Positions 8,663 to 18,597 are shown, numbered from the stretch's first letter. The stretch is 30,277 bases of DNA from Chara braunii (GCA_003427395.1 BFEA01000082.1:3628361-3658637); one strand, 5' to 3'. Numbers and translations: made by a program. Notes: generated by a model not told the origin, from the sequence alone.

Positions 8663-9393
8663 GCTTCATGCTTGCACGGTGGGCCGCTCCAAAAAAGGAG
8701 TTAGCCCAGAAAGCGTGTCGTCGGGCTCGATCCCATCATCTGCTGGGTGAAAGTTCAATGCGGTACCTACTGGGCTAGCTCCTATTATGAGAGTTATCTC
8801 CTCCGTCCTTCTATTTGAAGGCTTGCGGCCCAGTAGGCCGCTTATTCTCTGGCCTAGGCAGGCACAATCCTGCCTTCCCCTTGCCTGGGCAGATGCAGTC
8901 CGCCTATCCCTTCCAAAGGCAGGTTGCCCTGCCATTCTATCAACCGAGCTTGGTCTCGTAGGCCCAACAATCCCCCTATAGTCATAGGTTTGCTCAGACA
9001 GCGTGACTCACGTAGTCACTTGGAATTGAGCACACAACTTCCTAATTGTCACTTATGTGTCTAACAATTCGAGCTAGGCAGCTCACTTTGTGTTTTGTTT
9101 TTTGTTTTGTTATTTTTACATAGTTTTCCCCCCTTTTAATTCTATGTATATGAGAGAAATACATATCCACATTCACGTCATGGCTTCAAAGTCTTCAATT
9201 TGTAGGTCATGAGCCAACAAATATAACTCTGCATCCTGACCATGCAAAAAAATGGGACACGCATATAGTTGTAAAGAAACAAATGAAAATTTTAGTAAAA
9301 TTAAAAGATTTTGTTTGGTTCAAAAAACTTTTTATTTGTCGTTTTATTGACAACTCTTTTTTTTTTCGTCGCACATTTTGTTAACTTACAATA

Positions 9394-9463
9394 AGGGTTA
9401 TAGCTTAGCGGTAGCGCACCACGTTTACACATGTGTTAATGTGTTTAAACCACATATACTTTC
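9394..9463 (+). other. tRNA-like segment, Val-like
   Basis: GGTTATAGCTTAGCGGTAGCGC is a good D-arm/A-box. ATGTG-TTTAAAC-CACAT (9439-9455) is a perfect 5-bp T-arm with a seven-base loop. The anticodon arm is short (CACG/TGTG) with an eight-base loop, and the acceptor stem is mismatched, so this is probably a pseudo-tRNA or a tRNA-derived repeat head. The amino-acid guess is weak. A copy is at 18528-18597. Confidence 0.45.
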
Positions 9464-10160
9464 GAGACACTTTTCTCTAGGGTTGGAAACACACTACATG
9501 CCCAGTAAAATGAAGTGACGCAAACCTCCTTTTGATTGGTGTCAGTGACCATTTTTCTCCAGCAGTTGCTTCTCCGAAGTTGCGACAACATGCAAGCCGC
9601 AACTTTGAAAAATTGCTGGGAAACGTATTGGTGATTAAGCAATGGATATCGGTGTATTTGATCTATAATAGATATCTGGCGTGTCACTGAGTATGTCTTA
9701 CTCGTAAATTAACTTTATGGAAAATAGTGTAACATCGAAGATATTATTGATCGCACATAGGTTTTAGATATATTATATGAATTACATAGTATACAACATA
9801 TATATACTTTTAAATTTAATGGTATTGTAATTATAGATTATTATTTTACATAGTATTATATTAGAGAAAACTACGACTCAGTCAGGGTTTGAGTTTAAAA
9901 ATGCACTTCACAATCAAAATGTCGAATGTATCAGGCTAGGTTTTGAATTTAGCTGGGTCACGTGGGGGTTTGTTATGTTCAAGGGAACGCCTAAAATGCA
10001 TTGTCAAACTGTTTTCGTGCTTGGGCCATAGTTACCATATTTATTGATTTGTATTTTAATTACATAATATTAGTATATATACAATTGTAATGTTATTTTT
10101 GTATATGTTATATATGTATGATTCTCAATAAAATAATTTTAAATTCAACTGATATAGCTA
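9464..10160. other. AT-rich DNA, no gene
   Basis: AT-rich, with TATATA-type words around 9760-9860 and 10060-10130. No frame with gene character and no match to repeat families elsewhere in the window, apart from the copy 9,134 bases downstream. Confidence 0.5.
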
Positions 10161-10227
10161 GCACAAAACGTCAATGGATAGAGCTCAAGCACCCCAATGG
10201 GGAGGTTGTAGGTTCGATTTTGTCAGC
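10161..10227 (+). other. tRNA-like segment, Arg-like
   Basis: GTCAATGGATAGAGC resembles the D-arm of tRNA-Arg(CCT/TCT)-type genes, and GGTTGTAGGTTCGATT is a B-box/T-arm start. The T-stem and acceptor do not close. Pseudo-tRNA or tRNA-derived repeat; it could also be organellar. A copy is at 19295-19361. Confidence 0.4.
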
Positions 10228-10305
10228 CCTCAACATTCCCCACTCACGATTAATTAGTGCTAGATTGACACCCACGTACTTGTCCCCCAGTCTAATATAA
10301 CGCAT

Positions 10306-10519
10306 GAAGTCTACTGTTTGAAAAATAGCAAAACAACTCATAATACCAAGAGCTAATCCAAAATCACATACTCGATTCACAAACATTGCTTTAATAGCTG
10401 CTTTATTTGCTTGAAGTCGTGTAAACTAAAAATTAATTAACAAATATGATGCGAGACCTACTCCTTCCCATCCTAAAAAATATTTGAATCAAGTTATCCC
10501 CGGTAACTAAAAAAACTTG
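10306..10519 (-). pseudogene. nad5: NUMT: fragment of mitochondrial nad5 (copy 1)
   Basis: The minus-strand translation reads VTGDNLIQIF, then after a one-base shift in a T run LGWEGVGLASYLLIN, a stop, [28 protein letters not shown] and [10 protein letters not shown]. This is the conserved core of NADH dehydrogenase subunit 5, the membrane-arm antiporter-like subunit of mitochondrial complex I. The stop (TAG, plus strand 10436-10438) replaces the expected Trp TGG. Two Gly codons have become Cys and Ser. About 70 codons of a gene usually over 600 codons are present, with nuclear repeats on both sides. A nuclear mitochondrial insertion is by far the best explanation; the wording of the motif is plant-like. 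Confidence 0.9.
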
Positions 10520-10560
10520 AGATAAATAAAATGCGCATATCAAAATTTAAAACTTGTCGA

Positions 10561-10930
10561 CAGGGTTGCCGGCGTTCGGGACGGGCCGAATGCCCGAACT
10601 CGAACACCCGAACGTACGGGACGGGACGAACGCCCGAACCCGAACGCCCGAACGTACGGGACCCCTTCGAAAGGCGTTCGGCCATTCGGAACGAACGCGG
10701 ACAAAAAAAAAAAAAAAAAAACGTTTTTTTAAAATTCCAAAAAAAACAAATGTAATGGAGAAAAAATAAACTAAACAACATTTGCCTGGGCATTACATCC
10801 AAATTTTTTACCCAATTTGGATTAAAAATCAAATACAGAAAATAAACACTATGATAAAAATAAGAAAAAATAAAAAGAGAATTAAAACGAGTGAGTGTGC
10901 CAACACCTTTTCGACTCCGCCGTCTTTGCC
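10561..10930 (+). mobile_element. Left part of hAT-type element, cut by adapter
   Basis: Identical to 19695-20064 except for one base: CTTGTCGA (10553-10560), then terminal CAGGGTT, then a cluster of CCCGAACG motifs that includes a 40-bp unit repeated at 10581-10620 and 10621-10660. The right half of the element is missing because the sequence passes into the mate-pair adapter at 10931. Confidence 0.8.
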
Positions 10931-10968
10931 CTGTCTCTTATACACATCTAGATGTGTATAAGAGACAG
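10931..10968. other. Nextera mate-pair junction adapter (vector contamination)
   Basis: CTGTCTCTTATACACATCT (10931-10949) is the 19-bp Tn5 mosaic end, and 10950-10968 is its exact reverse complement. The 38-bp fusion is the circularisation junction of Nextera mate-pair libraries. It is synthetic; its translation gives the familiar database contaminant SYTHLDVYKRQ on both strands. Flanking sequences need not be adjacent in the genome. Confidence 0.98.
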
Positions 10969-10970
10969 GT

Positions 10971-11440
10971 ATCCCACGAGAGTAGAAACAGTTGTATATA
11001 TGGGCGTAATACATGCAACTACAAATGTTTTTTCTCTGTCCCTTCTATTTTTTTTCTTTTTGTTTTCTTTTGTGTTTCATTCTTCTCTCAAATTCAACCT
11101 TTCACTACCGAATTGGCAACACTCCTAAGGCTATGCAAGGGACCCCTGCAATGAAGGGGTTGCATGTTTCCTCCTCTAGCAATGGTAGTCAGGTAGTGAA
11201 GTGAGATCAGCGGTGGAGGCCCAACTGACACAAAGACCGATCATTTTGCCAGTAGCTATGCTCCCTTTTCTTTTCCCTCCACCCCCATTGAATATCAGTA
11301 GTGTCTAAGGCCAACACTCTCCAACATGTGAAACAAGACTCACTAACACCTCTCCAACTCGCACCCGTAGTGTGAGTAGGTCTGCTACACACCAGACACG
11401 GCTCACTCACACCTGTGAGTGACTCATCTGGTTGGCACCG
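10971..11440 (-). mobile_element. SINE-like repeat copy D
   Basis: On the minus strand this copy shares the body of copies A and E (TTGGCCTTA...CACTACTGATATTCAATGGG, GCTACTGGCAAAATGATCGG, CATGCAACCCCTTCATTGCAGGG, TTTGAGAGAAGAATG). Beyond an A-rich stretch it also shares the distal piece with GGGCGTAATACATG and CTCTCGTGGGAT that copy E has at about 22850-22875. It ends at the adapter. The tRNA head is absent; element X begins where it should be. Confidence 0.7.
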
Positions 11441-11484
11441 TGACTCAAGTAGCGTTGCCGAGCGCATCAACTTCCACATTTTTT

Positions 11485-12300
11485 CACAAAAAGGCGGGAG
11501 CCCTCCCGGCCATGTCATGCATGAGTTTAAACAAAACCAAAATCAAGAGACAACTCGGGGACGACACATAATTAACACTGCGAACCGCCGAGATGAGCAT
11601 GGTCGCGTCGTCCCTTCGCCTCTCTAGCCGGGTGCGCCAGCTGTATATCCCGAGGTCCCCTACGACAGGATAGGTTCCCGCGGGGCACAACTTGCTTCCC
11701 TAAGGGGTTGTCACCACCCTTAGGGGTGTATCCCTACCGAGCTATTGACCCACGTGCGAAAGTTTTTATATGAAATTGCAGAGGTAGGCTAGCCGAGGGC
11801 GTTTGCTAGCTCGATGTAGTATAGGTACGCGAGGTTAAAACGCCTATTGAACCCGATCGTCGTTCGTTCCTTAGAGCGCCGATCTCCTAAGTACGAAGCG
11901 GACGTCGATTGACTAGGACAGTCTCAACCAAGCATGAAACCCACAACTCAATCCTAGTCCCTTTAAACATTGGTCAAAAGAAAACTATAACAACCACACA
12001 CAATTACACAAAAAAAGTCGATCGTAGTCAACAAGAATATATATCCAGTTTGAAAGAATCTAAATTATCATATGGTACATCCAGTGAACATAAGATCAAA
12101 ATAAAATCCGACCACCTCGAGTCAGAATCGATGAAACAAAACATCGTACTGAGCTGCCAACTAGAAGTTGGCTTCGACAATAACCTCAATGCAGCCGACA
12201 AGGTAGTCGGATAGCCTTAGTTTTGACTTGATGAGATGGGTCGCCAAAGTTATTCATTTCACCTACCGTCGACTCAAGATTAGGCACGCACATCCGTCTT
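11485..12300 (-). repeat. Element X, main body, right copy (inverted)
   Basis: Reverse-complement match to 7020-7990 (CCCCTACGACAGGATAGG, GGGGCACAACTTGC, AGCTATTGACCCACGTGCGAAAG, CTAGGACAGTCTCA, GGTAGTCGGATAGCC, TTTTGACTTGATGAG). Open frames on the plus strand here (for example 11909-12214) are not conserved in the left copy. Confidence 0.75.
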
Positions 12301-12329
12301 CACAGATTTTTAGTTTTCTTGGATGACAC

Positions 12330-12600
12330 GCTGCTTTGTGAATGATTCTTGACCAAGTGGATTACTTGAGGTGTTGCATATCTCTCCCTCTAGGAATTGG
12401 TATGTGGTACTCCTCCTCCTCGCCCGAGCACAAAACTCCGATCTTAGAAGTTGGGTCGTCTCCACCGAATCGGCAAAGTACCCCCCACACGGTCTCGGTC
12501 CAGCAACGTGGTACCAAGAACTGTCCCAAAGGCCCATCACCAGCCTGAGGATGGAGCAGAGTGCTCCCTTCCTCGGCTATGGCTGTCCTCATCTTCGTTC
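12330..12600 (-). repeat. Element X, outer segment, right copy (inverted)
   Basis: Reverse-complement match to 6225-6390 plus the linking piece near 6612-6636. Here the two parts are almost contiguous with the main body, so this copy better shows the original arrangement. Confidence 0.65.
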
Positions 12601-12667
12601 GGGGCTCTTCTGCAGTCCTCTAGCCTCCTCCAGCGCTGCCTCCAGCAGCTCCTTTTGCAGCCCGGCG

Positions 12668-13418
12668 GCACTCGAGTGTGTTGTCACACACTGGCAACAC
12701 GAGTGCTTTTGTGTGGCAGTTGGGGACAACTGTCTTTTTTATAAAGGCTGAGGAGTGTTGGTCGTCACTCCAACCCCCACGCAAAATCGCGGGCTCACAG
12801 TGAGCCCGCGATCTGTGCAAGATCAAAGGCTAACTGTGGCCTCATGACAGCCACAACCTTAGTGGGCGCAGTTCCCTCAACTGCCTCATTTTTTTTTCTT
12901 TATCTCAGCTATCTCAGAATTTCACGAGAGAGCTGAGTTTTTGCCATTTCCAAATCTGCTTTTCTTTTATTTTTTTGACAAGGCGTTGAAAAAATACGAC
13001 CCCTTTCAGTTTGACGTACCTGGACTTTTTTTCCAAGGTAGATACATCGGGGAAAATGTTGTACTTAGCCTTTTCCTTTATGATCCCTCAATTTTCAGGC
13101 TCCCTCTAAAAACGGGAGCCTGACAGTTACCTCTGGCAGCTTTTACGAGAGGTAACATCTCATGAGGACAATTGTCTTCACGAGAATGCACACAAAAAAA
13201 ACAAAGAAAATAAGCAAAAGAAAAATAAAAAGAAAACTAAATTCAACTATAACGGCCAGGTTCGTGCTGTTGAAACCAACAACCCTCCCACTATTTACTT
13301 TGCCCTCCCCTGAAAACGGGGAGGGCAGTTGCAAGTTGGGAGAGGTAGGGAAGCAAGTCGTGAAAATTCACGAGTTCAAATCCCGACAGGCTCAGAGCGG
13401 GGTGCAAAAAGTACCCCG
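12668..13418. other. Stem-loop array IV (ten hairpins) with B-box
   Basis: Stems: GCACTCG+TGTTG/CAACA+CGAGTGC 12668-12706; perfect 13-bp palindrome arms 12786-12798/12800-12812; TGTGGC/GCCACA 12835-12855; CTCAGCT+TCTC/GAGA+AGCTGAG 12904-12937; CAGGCTCCC/GGGAGCCTG 13096-13122; GTTACCTCT/AGAGGTAAC 13126-13156; near-palindrome 13163-13180; GCCCTCCCC/GGGGAGGGC 13302-13326; TCGTGAA/TTCACGA 13358-13373; CGGGGT/ACCCCG 13398-13418. A B-box-like GAGTTCAAATCCC follows at 13372-13384. The segment 13302-13350 resembles 17289-17335, just upstream of array III copy 2, which links the two arrays. Confidence 0.7.
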
Positions 13419-13419
13419 A

Positions 13420-14544
13420 CTTTGACGATTTAAAAAAAAAAAACATTTGCCCAATAAAAAAATCTGAAAATTTTCACGCTCGTCGTTTAGGTTGAATTGA
13501 ATAGAAGGGAAAGATACACAACTTACAATAACACATTCATGATAGTACATAAGCGCATATAAAAAAACGATGTATATTCCAGTACAAGGTACAAAAAAAT
13601 ACACAAGTACAATGATGAGTGCATGCCAGTTGGGATATGGTTCCCCGACCGGTTTCGACCGCAGCCACGCGACCCTCATCATGGGGTTTCTCCACCTTCT
13701 ACACCTCTTCGTCAACACTGTCTTGCCACCAACCCACCTTCGTTGTTGACCAACTAAGCATCTCCGGAGATGCTCAGCGATCAACTGCGTTGGACCCAAA
13801 AAAGACCCAAACACACGCACTCTAGCTAATTATAGTTGTCGCCCTTGGTAATCACCACTTACTTACCTCCCAAGTTCATTCCTCGTTGGTCCAATCGATG
13901 TCCCTATGTCCTACGTACGTAGTCGAGAGGGTACCACAAATTTGTAGATACCTCTAGAAAATACTACGACAGACAACTGATATTCCTAAGTCCAGTCCAT
14001 GGCCTGCAGGTCCCAGAATGGTACCGGTCCAATAGAATGTAATACCCCAAAAGCCTGGTAATGTGTTCGAAGCCTACCAGTAGGCCCAAGGCTCGAACTA
14101 CTCTTACAAGAACAAATGAAACAACAGATAACCTAAACTACAGAGGTGCAGGGATCAAAGTCCGGCTGACATGGAAACACAACAAAAGCATAAAAAAACA
14201 AAAAGATAAGAAAAGCAAAAGATGGGAACCACAAGTACTGGGTTCGAAGCTTAACAACACAACTCAGAACGTACCACATCCCTTCTCGTCTATTTAAACA
14301 TCCAACAAAACAACGTTAAGTGCTCTGTCCCATGGCCATGCCGTGCATACCCTGTCTCAGAATAGTAGCTTTGTCACATATTCAAGTCGTACACGCCCTG
14401 TCACAGCCTATCCTAATGTCAGGTACTACATTCCTATCAGCACACAACATACGCAACAAATTGATACAACTACAGAAAAATTGTCGCACAACAACAAAAC
14501 CATATCTTCGTCTTCCTCTATAACATCAATCCGGGTAAAGCCAC
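13420..14544. other. No gene; probable flank of the reverse transcriptase relic
   Basis: Contains an 18-bp perfect palindrome AGCATCTCCGGAGATGCT (13757-13774), a weak minus-strand tRNA-like segment (about 14078-14150) and A-rich stretches. It lies downstream of the minus-strand reverse transcriptase relic and may include its 3' untranslated part. A 142-codon minus-strand frame (13392-13820) has no recognisable domain. Confidence 0.4.
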
Positions 14545-16920
14545 TGAACAATTCAACTCCAGACTTTGTCACGGCCCATGGCAAACCTTTTTTACGACTC
14601 GTTCAATGAAACTGGATGGGAAGTCCTTCATACGCAGCTCCCTGGTCAAGCTCAGTACTTGCATAGGGATCCTCGAGAGTACATGAGTATTGCGATCGAT
14701 CCTGTTAAGATGGCACGCAATAACTGCACTTTTTTGTTATTTACTGCCCCAAGATCTCAACGAATGACCATTTTTGAATTCAAGCACTTCATCTCGCCAG
14801 ATTGTACGTTCGTTCTTAGCCAGTTGGTAACAAGCCAAATAAGGTGGTATCTGACCGACGCTCATATTCGTACCCAAAAAATCCCATGTTCCAGAACCAT
14901 CATCCGTTCACTTAAGTAGCGAATTCTGTGGGTAGCACTACTCGAAAAGCAGGCGAATCTCCTCAAAAGTCATTCTACTCTGCTTTCGATGCAGTATCAC
15001 TAGACTAATGTCATCCATCAAGTGGATCCCGAACACATCACGTCTAACAAACCCCAAACCCTGCAGAAACTTGAACTCTGCGTATGCGCAAATGATACAA
15101 ACCAGCAGGGGGCTTGTACTTTTTCCCATCGGAATCCCCACGACTTGCCTCAGAAGCACACCTGTAACACTCGTGTATGTTTCAGGTTCAGGTCAACAAA
15201 CCCCCTCACCTCCTGTAAGTCAATCACACGCCAATGGTCGTCCCCCGTTGTACAACTGAAGGTACAACCCTTCCCTCGTGTATTAACTCGTGTAGTCAGC
15301 CTACCCTTACCCATATGGTGGTCAACTAACCAGTGTACTGCATCCATGATGTCTGCGGGGGGTAGTTTACTAAACATGTCTTTGATGTCATAAGACATCG
15401 CGGACGGTTCCGAACAGAACCCCATCTGTCTCCCAATTCGTTTACTGATACCCTCCAATTTAGGAACGAGAGATTTCACCGACTTAAGATTGAAATGTCA
15501 GTCTCCTGGTATGGTAAACAACATATAATTCAGTACCTTCGCCACTGCTCTACATATCTTTACGGTAGGTTCAGAGTAAGTACGACAAATAACGTGAAAA
15601 CGAGTGAGGTCCTTATGCTTAGGTATGGCATAGGCCTCACCAATCTTCCCCTTCTTGTCTCACTGCAAAAACTTCAAGAGTCCATCTTTCGTGGCTTCAA
15701 TCTTAAGAACAGTCATAAGAGAATCCTCTGATTCCTTCTGCACCACATACCCAGGGTTTCTTACGAATAGTTTCAACATTGCTTCGTAGTACACCTTGGG
15801 GCAAAGAACGAAGGTTTCCCCCAGGTTTTTGTCCAAGGGTGTGCATACCAAGCCGGTAAGTCTTCTCTTCATACTACCTCCATATCCAAGCACTTAGTCG
15901 TTTCCACAGGTGCGCCTGTAATACATGCATCCACCTCGACTTTGTCGATTTTTGGTCTATGTCCCCAAAAGTTAGTCCATCCTACTAACCCATCCGTAAT
16001 CTCACTCAGCAACAGGTTAGTCCTATCCGGGTGCCTATGTTTGGCCACATTGTTTGCGTTTACCAAGAGCGGGTGAACGTCGTCTCGATCCTACAATCTA
16101 GCTTGCACGTGTCCTCCTATTCGTGGATAGGGAAAACCAACAAAGGTGCAAATAGACACATCATCACGGGCATAAGCCCGCTGATTGTGTAACAAATTCG
16201 CCACCGACGGGTTTTTAGCCCAGATGATGCGAACTCCAATACGTCCAGATACCTTCATGCACACAAGAATTTCCATGTCTTCAATTTTGTCATTGAGAAG
16301 TTTACGGACTTCGACCACTCTGATGTGATCATTAAACTTTAGCTTCACCGTCAACTTAGAGTTGACATTTCATCCATGATTAAGTTTGACCACACGACTA
16401 ATTAGCCGTCATAAGTAAGTTGTCGTAGATGCCTTCCGAAAATCCTGTGCAACTCTCATTAGTCTCATAAGAGCTTCGAGGCTGTATTTTCGCAGCATAT
16501 CGATTCTGCGTTGGTTACGTAGTAGAGAAACTAGAAAAGGTTTGTCGGAACTGATCTTCGGTTGCCATCGTCTGAGATGTAGAACGTCCACCCTAGTACC
16601 AATTTCCATGTGATTCTAGGATGCCGCCAGTTTGCATCGCCGCCCATTAACCAACACCTCCGATTTACCAAAACTTGATCGTATCGACCTCCATCCCCCA
16701 CACTAGTAATTCCCCCCGTGTATATACATGGAAAACTGTTTTCGCTCCCCCGATTCTTGTGCAAATAGAAATTGGTATACATTGGCATTAACTTCATCAG
16801 AATCGCATGGTGTAACTCTGACAGGTGTAACTCTGACAGAAAACTGTCCTCACTCTGACAGGTGTAACTCTCACAGGTGTAACTTCATCATAAAACTGTC
16901 CTCACTCTGACAGGTGTAAC
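14545..16920 (-). pseudogene. Reverse transcriptase relic of a retroelement
   Basis: On the minus strand, fragments in all three frames form one collinear RT-like protein of roughly 750 codons. From the N-terminal side: MYTNFYLHKN (about 16790), FLVSLLRNQRRIDML, SVANLLHNQRAYARDD, a region ending WGHRPKIDKVEVDACI, CTPLDKNLGETFVLCP, then palm motif A YDIKDMFSKLPP (Asp near 15388), VVGIPMGKSTSPLL (motif B-like, near 15130), HLMDDISLVI (catalytic Asp pair, 15010-15018), and a C-terminal segment with IDRNTHV near 14700. At least three frame changes and several stops break it, although the catalytic residues remain. I see no endonuclease, RNase H or integrase. The PMG and MDD motifs resemble Penelope-like or related non-LTR enzymes; I cannot place the clade. 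The plus-strand frame 14566-14919 is its antisense shadow. Confidence 0.85.
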
Positions 16921-16925
16921 TCTCT
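16805..16925. repeat. Minisatellite, 15-bp unit
   Basis: Units of ACAGGTGTAACTCTG recur, interleaved with AAAACTGTCCTCACTCTG, giving a higher-order pattern of about 50-60 bp. It overlaps the 5' side of the reverse transcriptase relic. Confidence 0.85.
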
Positions 16926-17247
16926 TCATGGTGCGGTCTGTCCATCTAACAAGTATTGCCCTTTCCCTCTACCGTCGACCTTTTCTTCTACGTCTGATAC
17001 CCTCCCTTGTTACCTGTTTACCAGATGTGTTCAATGTCGGGCTCCAGCGTAGTATGTAAGTACTTTCGATCAGAGTCAGATCGACTTGCTGACATCTATC
17101 GACAGGGATCAAGACGTAAGACTCCACTCCAAAAGACCTCCACCATAAACAAAATCAAGGTCGTCAAAACTGTTTTACGCCACCAAAGATATTTTGGCGC
17201 AAACCACAAAATACTGATTTTAAAAAAATCTGTTTCCGTTTTCTCGT

Positions 17248-17248
<1 letters not shown>

Positions 17249-17288
<40 letters not shown>

Positions 17289-17340
17289 CCTCTGACAACG
17301 GGGAGGCAGCTGGCAGGTCGGGAGGAGTAGGTCCTCCTCT
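17249..17340. other. T40 run and truncated hairpin preceding the block
   Basis: T40 (17249-17288) joins directly to CCTCTGACAACGGGGAGG, which matches the right part of the 13302-13326 hairpin and its downstream sequence. The left arm of the hairpin is cut by the poly(T). This segment is missing before copy 1, where N8215 stands instead. Confidence 0.7.
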
Positions 17341-17405
17341 CTCCCATCCTCCCATTTCTCTCTCACCCTCTCCACTCAACTTCCACAGTTCCTCCATGTG
17401 TGTGT

Positions 17406-18067
17406 CGTGAGCTGCGAGGTTCAAGATCTCGCGGTCACGAATATTTGTGTTTTCTGAGTGAGGAGCTAAACATGCTCCCACATAACCTGAAAAGGTTGTT
17501 CTTCTGCTTTTTGTTCCTACGAGGTTGTTGCCTCGTTTTCGCTTTGTTTCATTTTTTTTGTTATAGGATGCCGGTAGCATAAGCCAACGGCTACAATAAT
17601 CATTACCACGCCTTGCTGGCGCCTTCTCCCTTCCCTTCCAATGAGCGGATCTGAGTTCGATTCCCGTCGGGGAATCGAAAAAACACTGGGTCATTTTTCG
17701 ATTTATGCATGTCATTTTTTGCGCAGGGGTCATGCTGTATCTGTGCGGTCGTTTTCGGTCGTGAGATATGTCGATCTCACAACCGAAAATGACCGCGCTT
17801 CATGCTTGCACGGTGGGCCGCTCCAAAAAAGGAGTTAGCCCAGAAAGCGTGTCGTCGGGCTCGATCCCATCATCTGCTGGGTGAAAGTTCAATGCGGTAC
17901 CTACTGGGCTAGCTCCTATTATGAGAGTTATCTCCTCCGTCCTTCTATTTGAAGGCTTGCGGCCCAGTAGGCCGCTTATTCTCTGGCCTAGGCAGGCACA
18001 ATCCTGCCTTCCCCTTGCCTGGGCAGATGCAGTCCGCCTATCCCTTCCAAAGGCAGGTTGCCCTGCC
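17406..18067. other. Stem-loop array III, copy 2
   Basis: Same hairpins as 8272-8933, including the 23-bp stem (17745-17767/17774-17796) and the B-box hairpin (17634-17679). Confidence 0.65.
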
Positions 18068-18527
18068 ATTCTATCAACCGAGCTTGGTCTCGTAGGCCCA
18101 ACAATCCCCCTATAGTCATAGGTTTGCTCAGACAGCGTGACTCACGTAGTCACTTGGAATTGAGCACACAACTTCCTAATTGTCACTTATGTGTCTAACA
18201 ATTCGAGCTAGGCAGCTCACTTTGTGTTTTGTTTTTTGTTTTGTTATTTTTACATAGTTTTCCCCCCTTTTAATTCTATGTATATGAGAGAAATACATAT
18301 CCACATTCACGTCATGGCTTCAAAGTCTTCAATTTGTAGGTCATGAGCCAACAAATATAACTCTGCATCCTGACCATGCAAAAAAATGGGACACGCATAT
18401 AGTTGTAAAGAAACAAATGAAAATTTTAGTAAAATTAAAAGATTTTGTTTGGTTCAAAAAACTTTTTATTTGTCGTTTTATTGACAACTCTTTTTTTTTT
18501 CGTCGCACATTTTGTTAACTTACAATA

Positions 18528-18597
18528 AGGGTTATAGCTTAGCGGTAGCGCACCACGTTTACACATGTGTTAATGTGTTTAAACCACATATACTTTC
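18528..18597 (+). other. tRNA-like segment, Val-like (copy 2)
   Basis: Identical to 9394-9463: a good D-arm and T-arm with a degenerate acceptor stem. Confidence 0.45.

Larger units (their letters stand above)
8272..8933. other. Stem-loop array III, copy 1 (about twelve hairpins)
   Basis: Stems in order: GTGA...GCGAG/CTCGC...TCAC (about 8272-8304); GGAGC/GCTCC (8329-8345); ACGAGG/CCTCGT (about 8384-8402); TTCGATTCCC/GGGAATCGAA 8522-8531/8536-8545; 23 bp 8611-8633/8640-8662; TGGGC and CTCC nested with GGAG and GCCCA 8680-8708; 10 bp 8766-8775/8828-8837 enclosing CCTTC/GAAGG 8807-8821; alternative GCGGCC/GGCCGC 8825-8841; AGGCAGG/CCTGCCT 8856-8875; GGCAGG/CCTGCC 8918-8933. Stem sequences are mostly unrelated, although the last two share GGCAGG. 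Confidence 0.65.
8216..10930 (+). repeat. 2,715-bp near-identical block, copy 1 (probable assembly artefact)
   Basis: Every landmark in this block recurs 9,134 bases downstream (17350-20064) with no net length change, including the A19 run at 10693-10711. The one difference I found is T10916 against A20050. Copy 1 starts immediately after the N at 8215 and stops at the base before the Tn5/Nextera junction at 10931, inside a hAT-type element that is complete only in copy 2. Contents: stem-loop array III, three tRNA-like segments, AT-rich DNA, a nad5 relic and the hAT left end. Confidence 0.95.

Noticed and set aside
9394-9463. Functional tRNA gene
   Set aside because: The T-arm and D-arm are good but the acceptor stem has several mismatches and the anticodon loop has eight bases.
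10891-11154. Open frames across the junction containing SYTHLDVYKRQ
   Set aside because: They translate the synthetic mate-pair adapter and are not biological.
7020-12300. Element X copies as LTRs of a retrotransposon or DIRS-type termini
   Set aside because: The copies are inverted, not direct, the interior has no tyrosine recombinase or polyprotein, and a third isolated copy exists.
12371-12751. 126-codon plus-strand frame
   Set aside because: It runs antisense through element X's outer segment and into stem-loop array IV. Not conserved in the left copy.
14566-14919. 117-codon plus-strand frame with plausible protein composition
   Set aside because: It is antisense to the C-terminal part of the minus-strand reverse transcriptase relic, whose frames are better supported.
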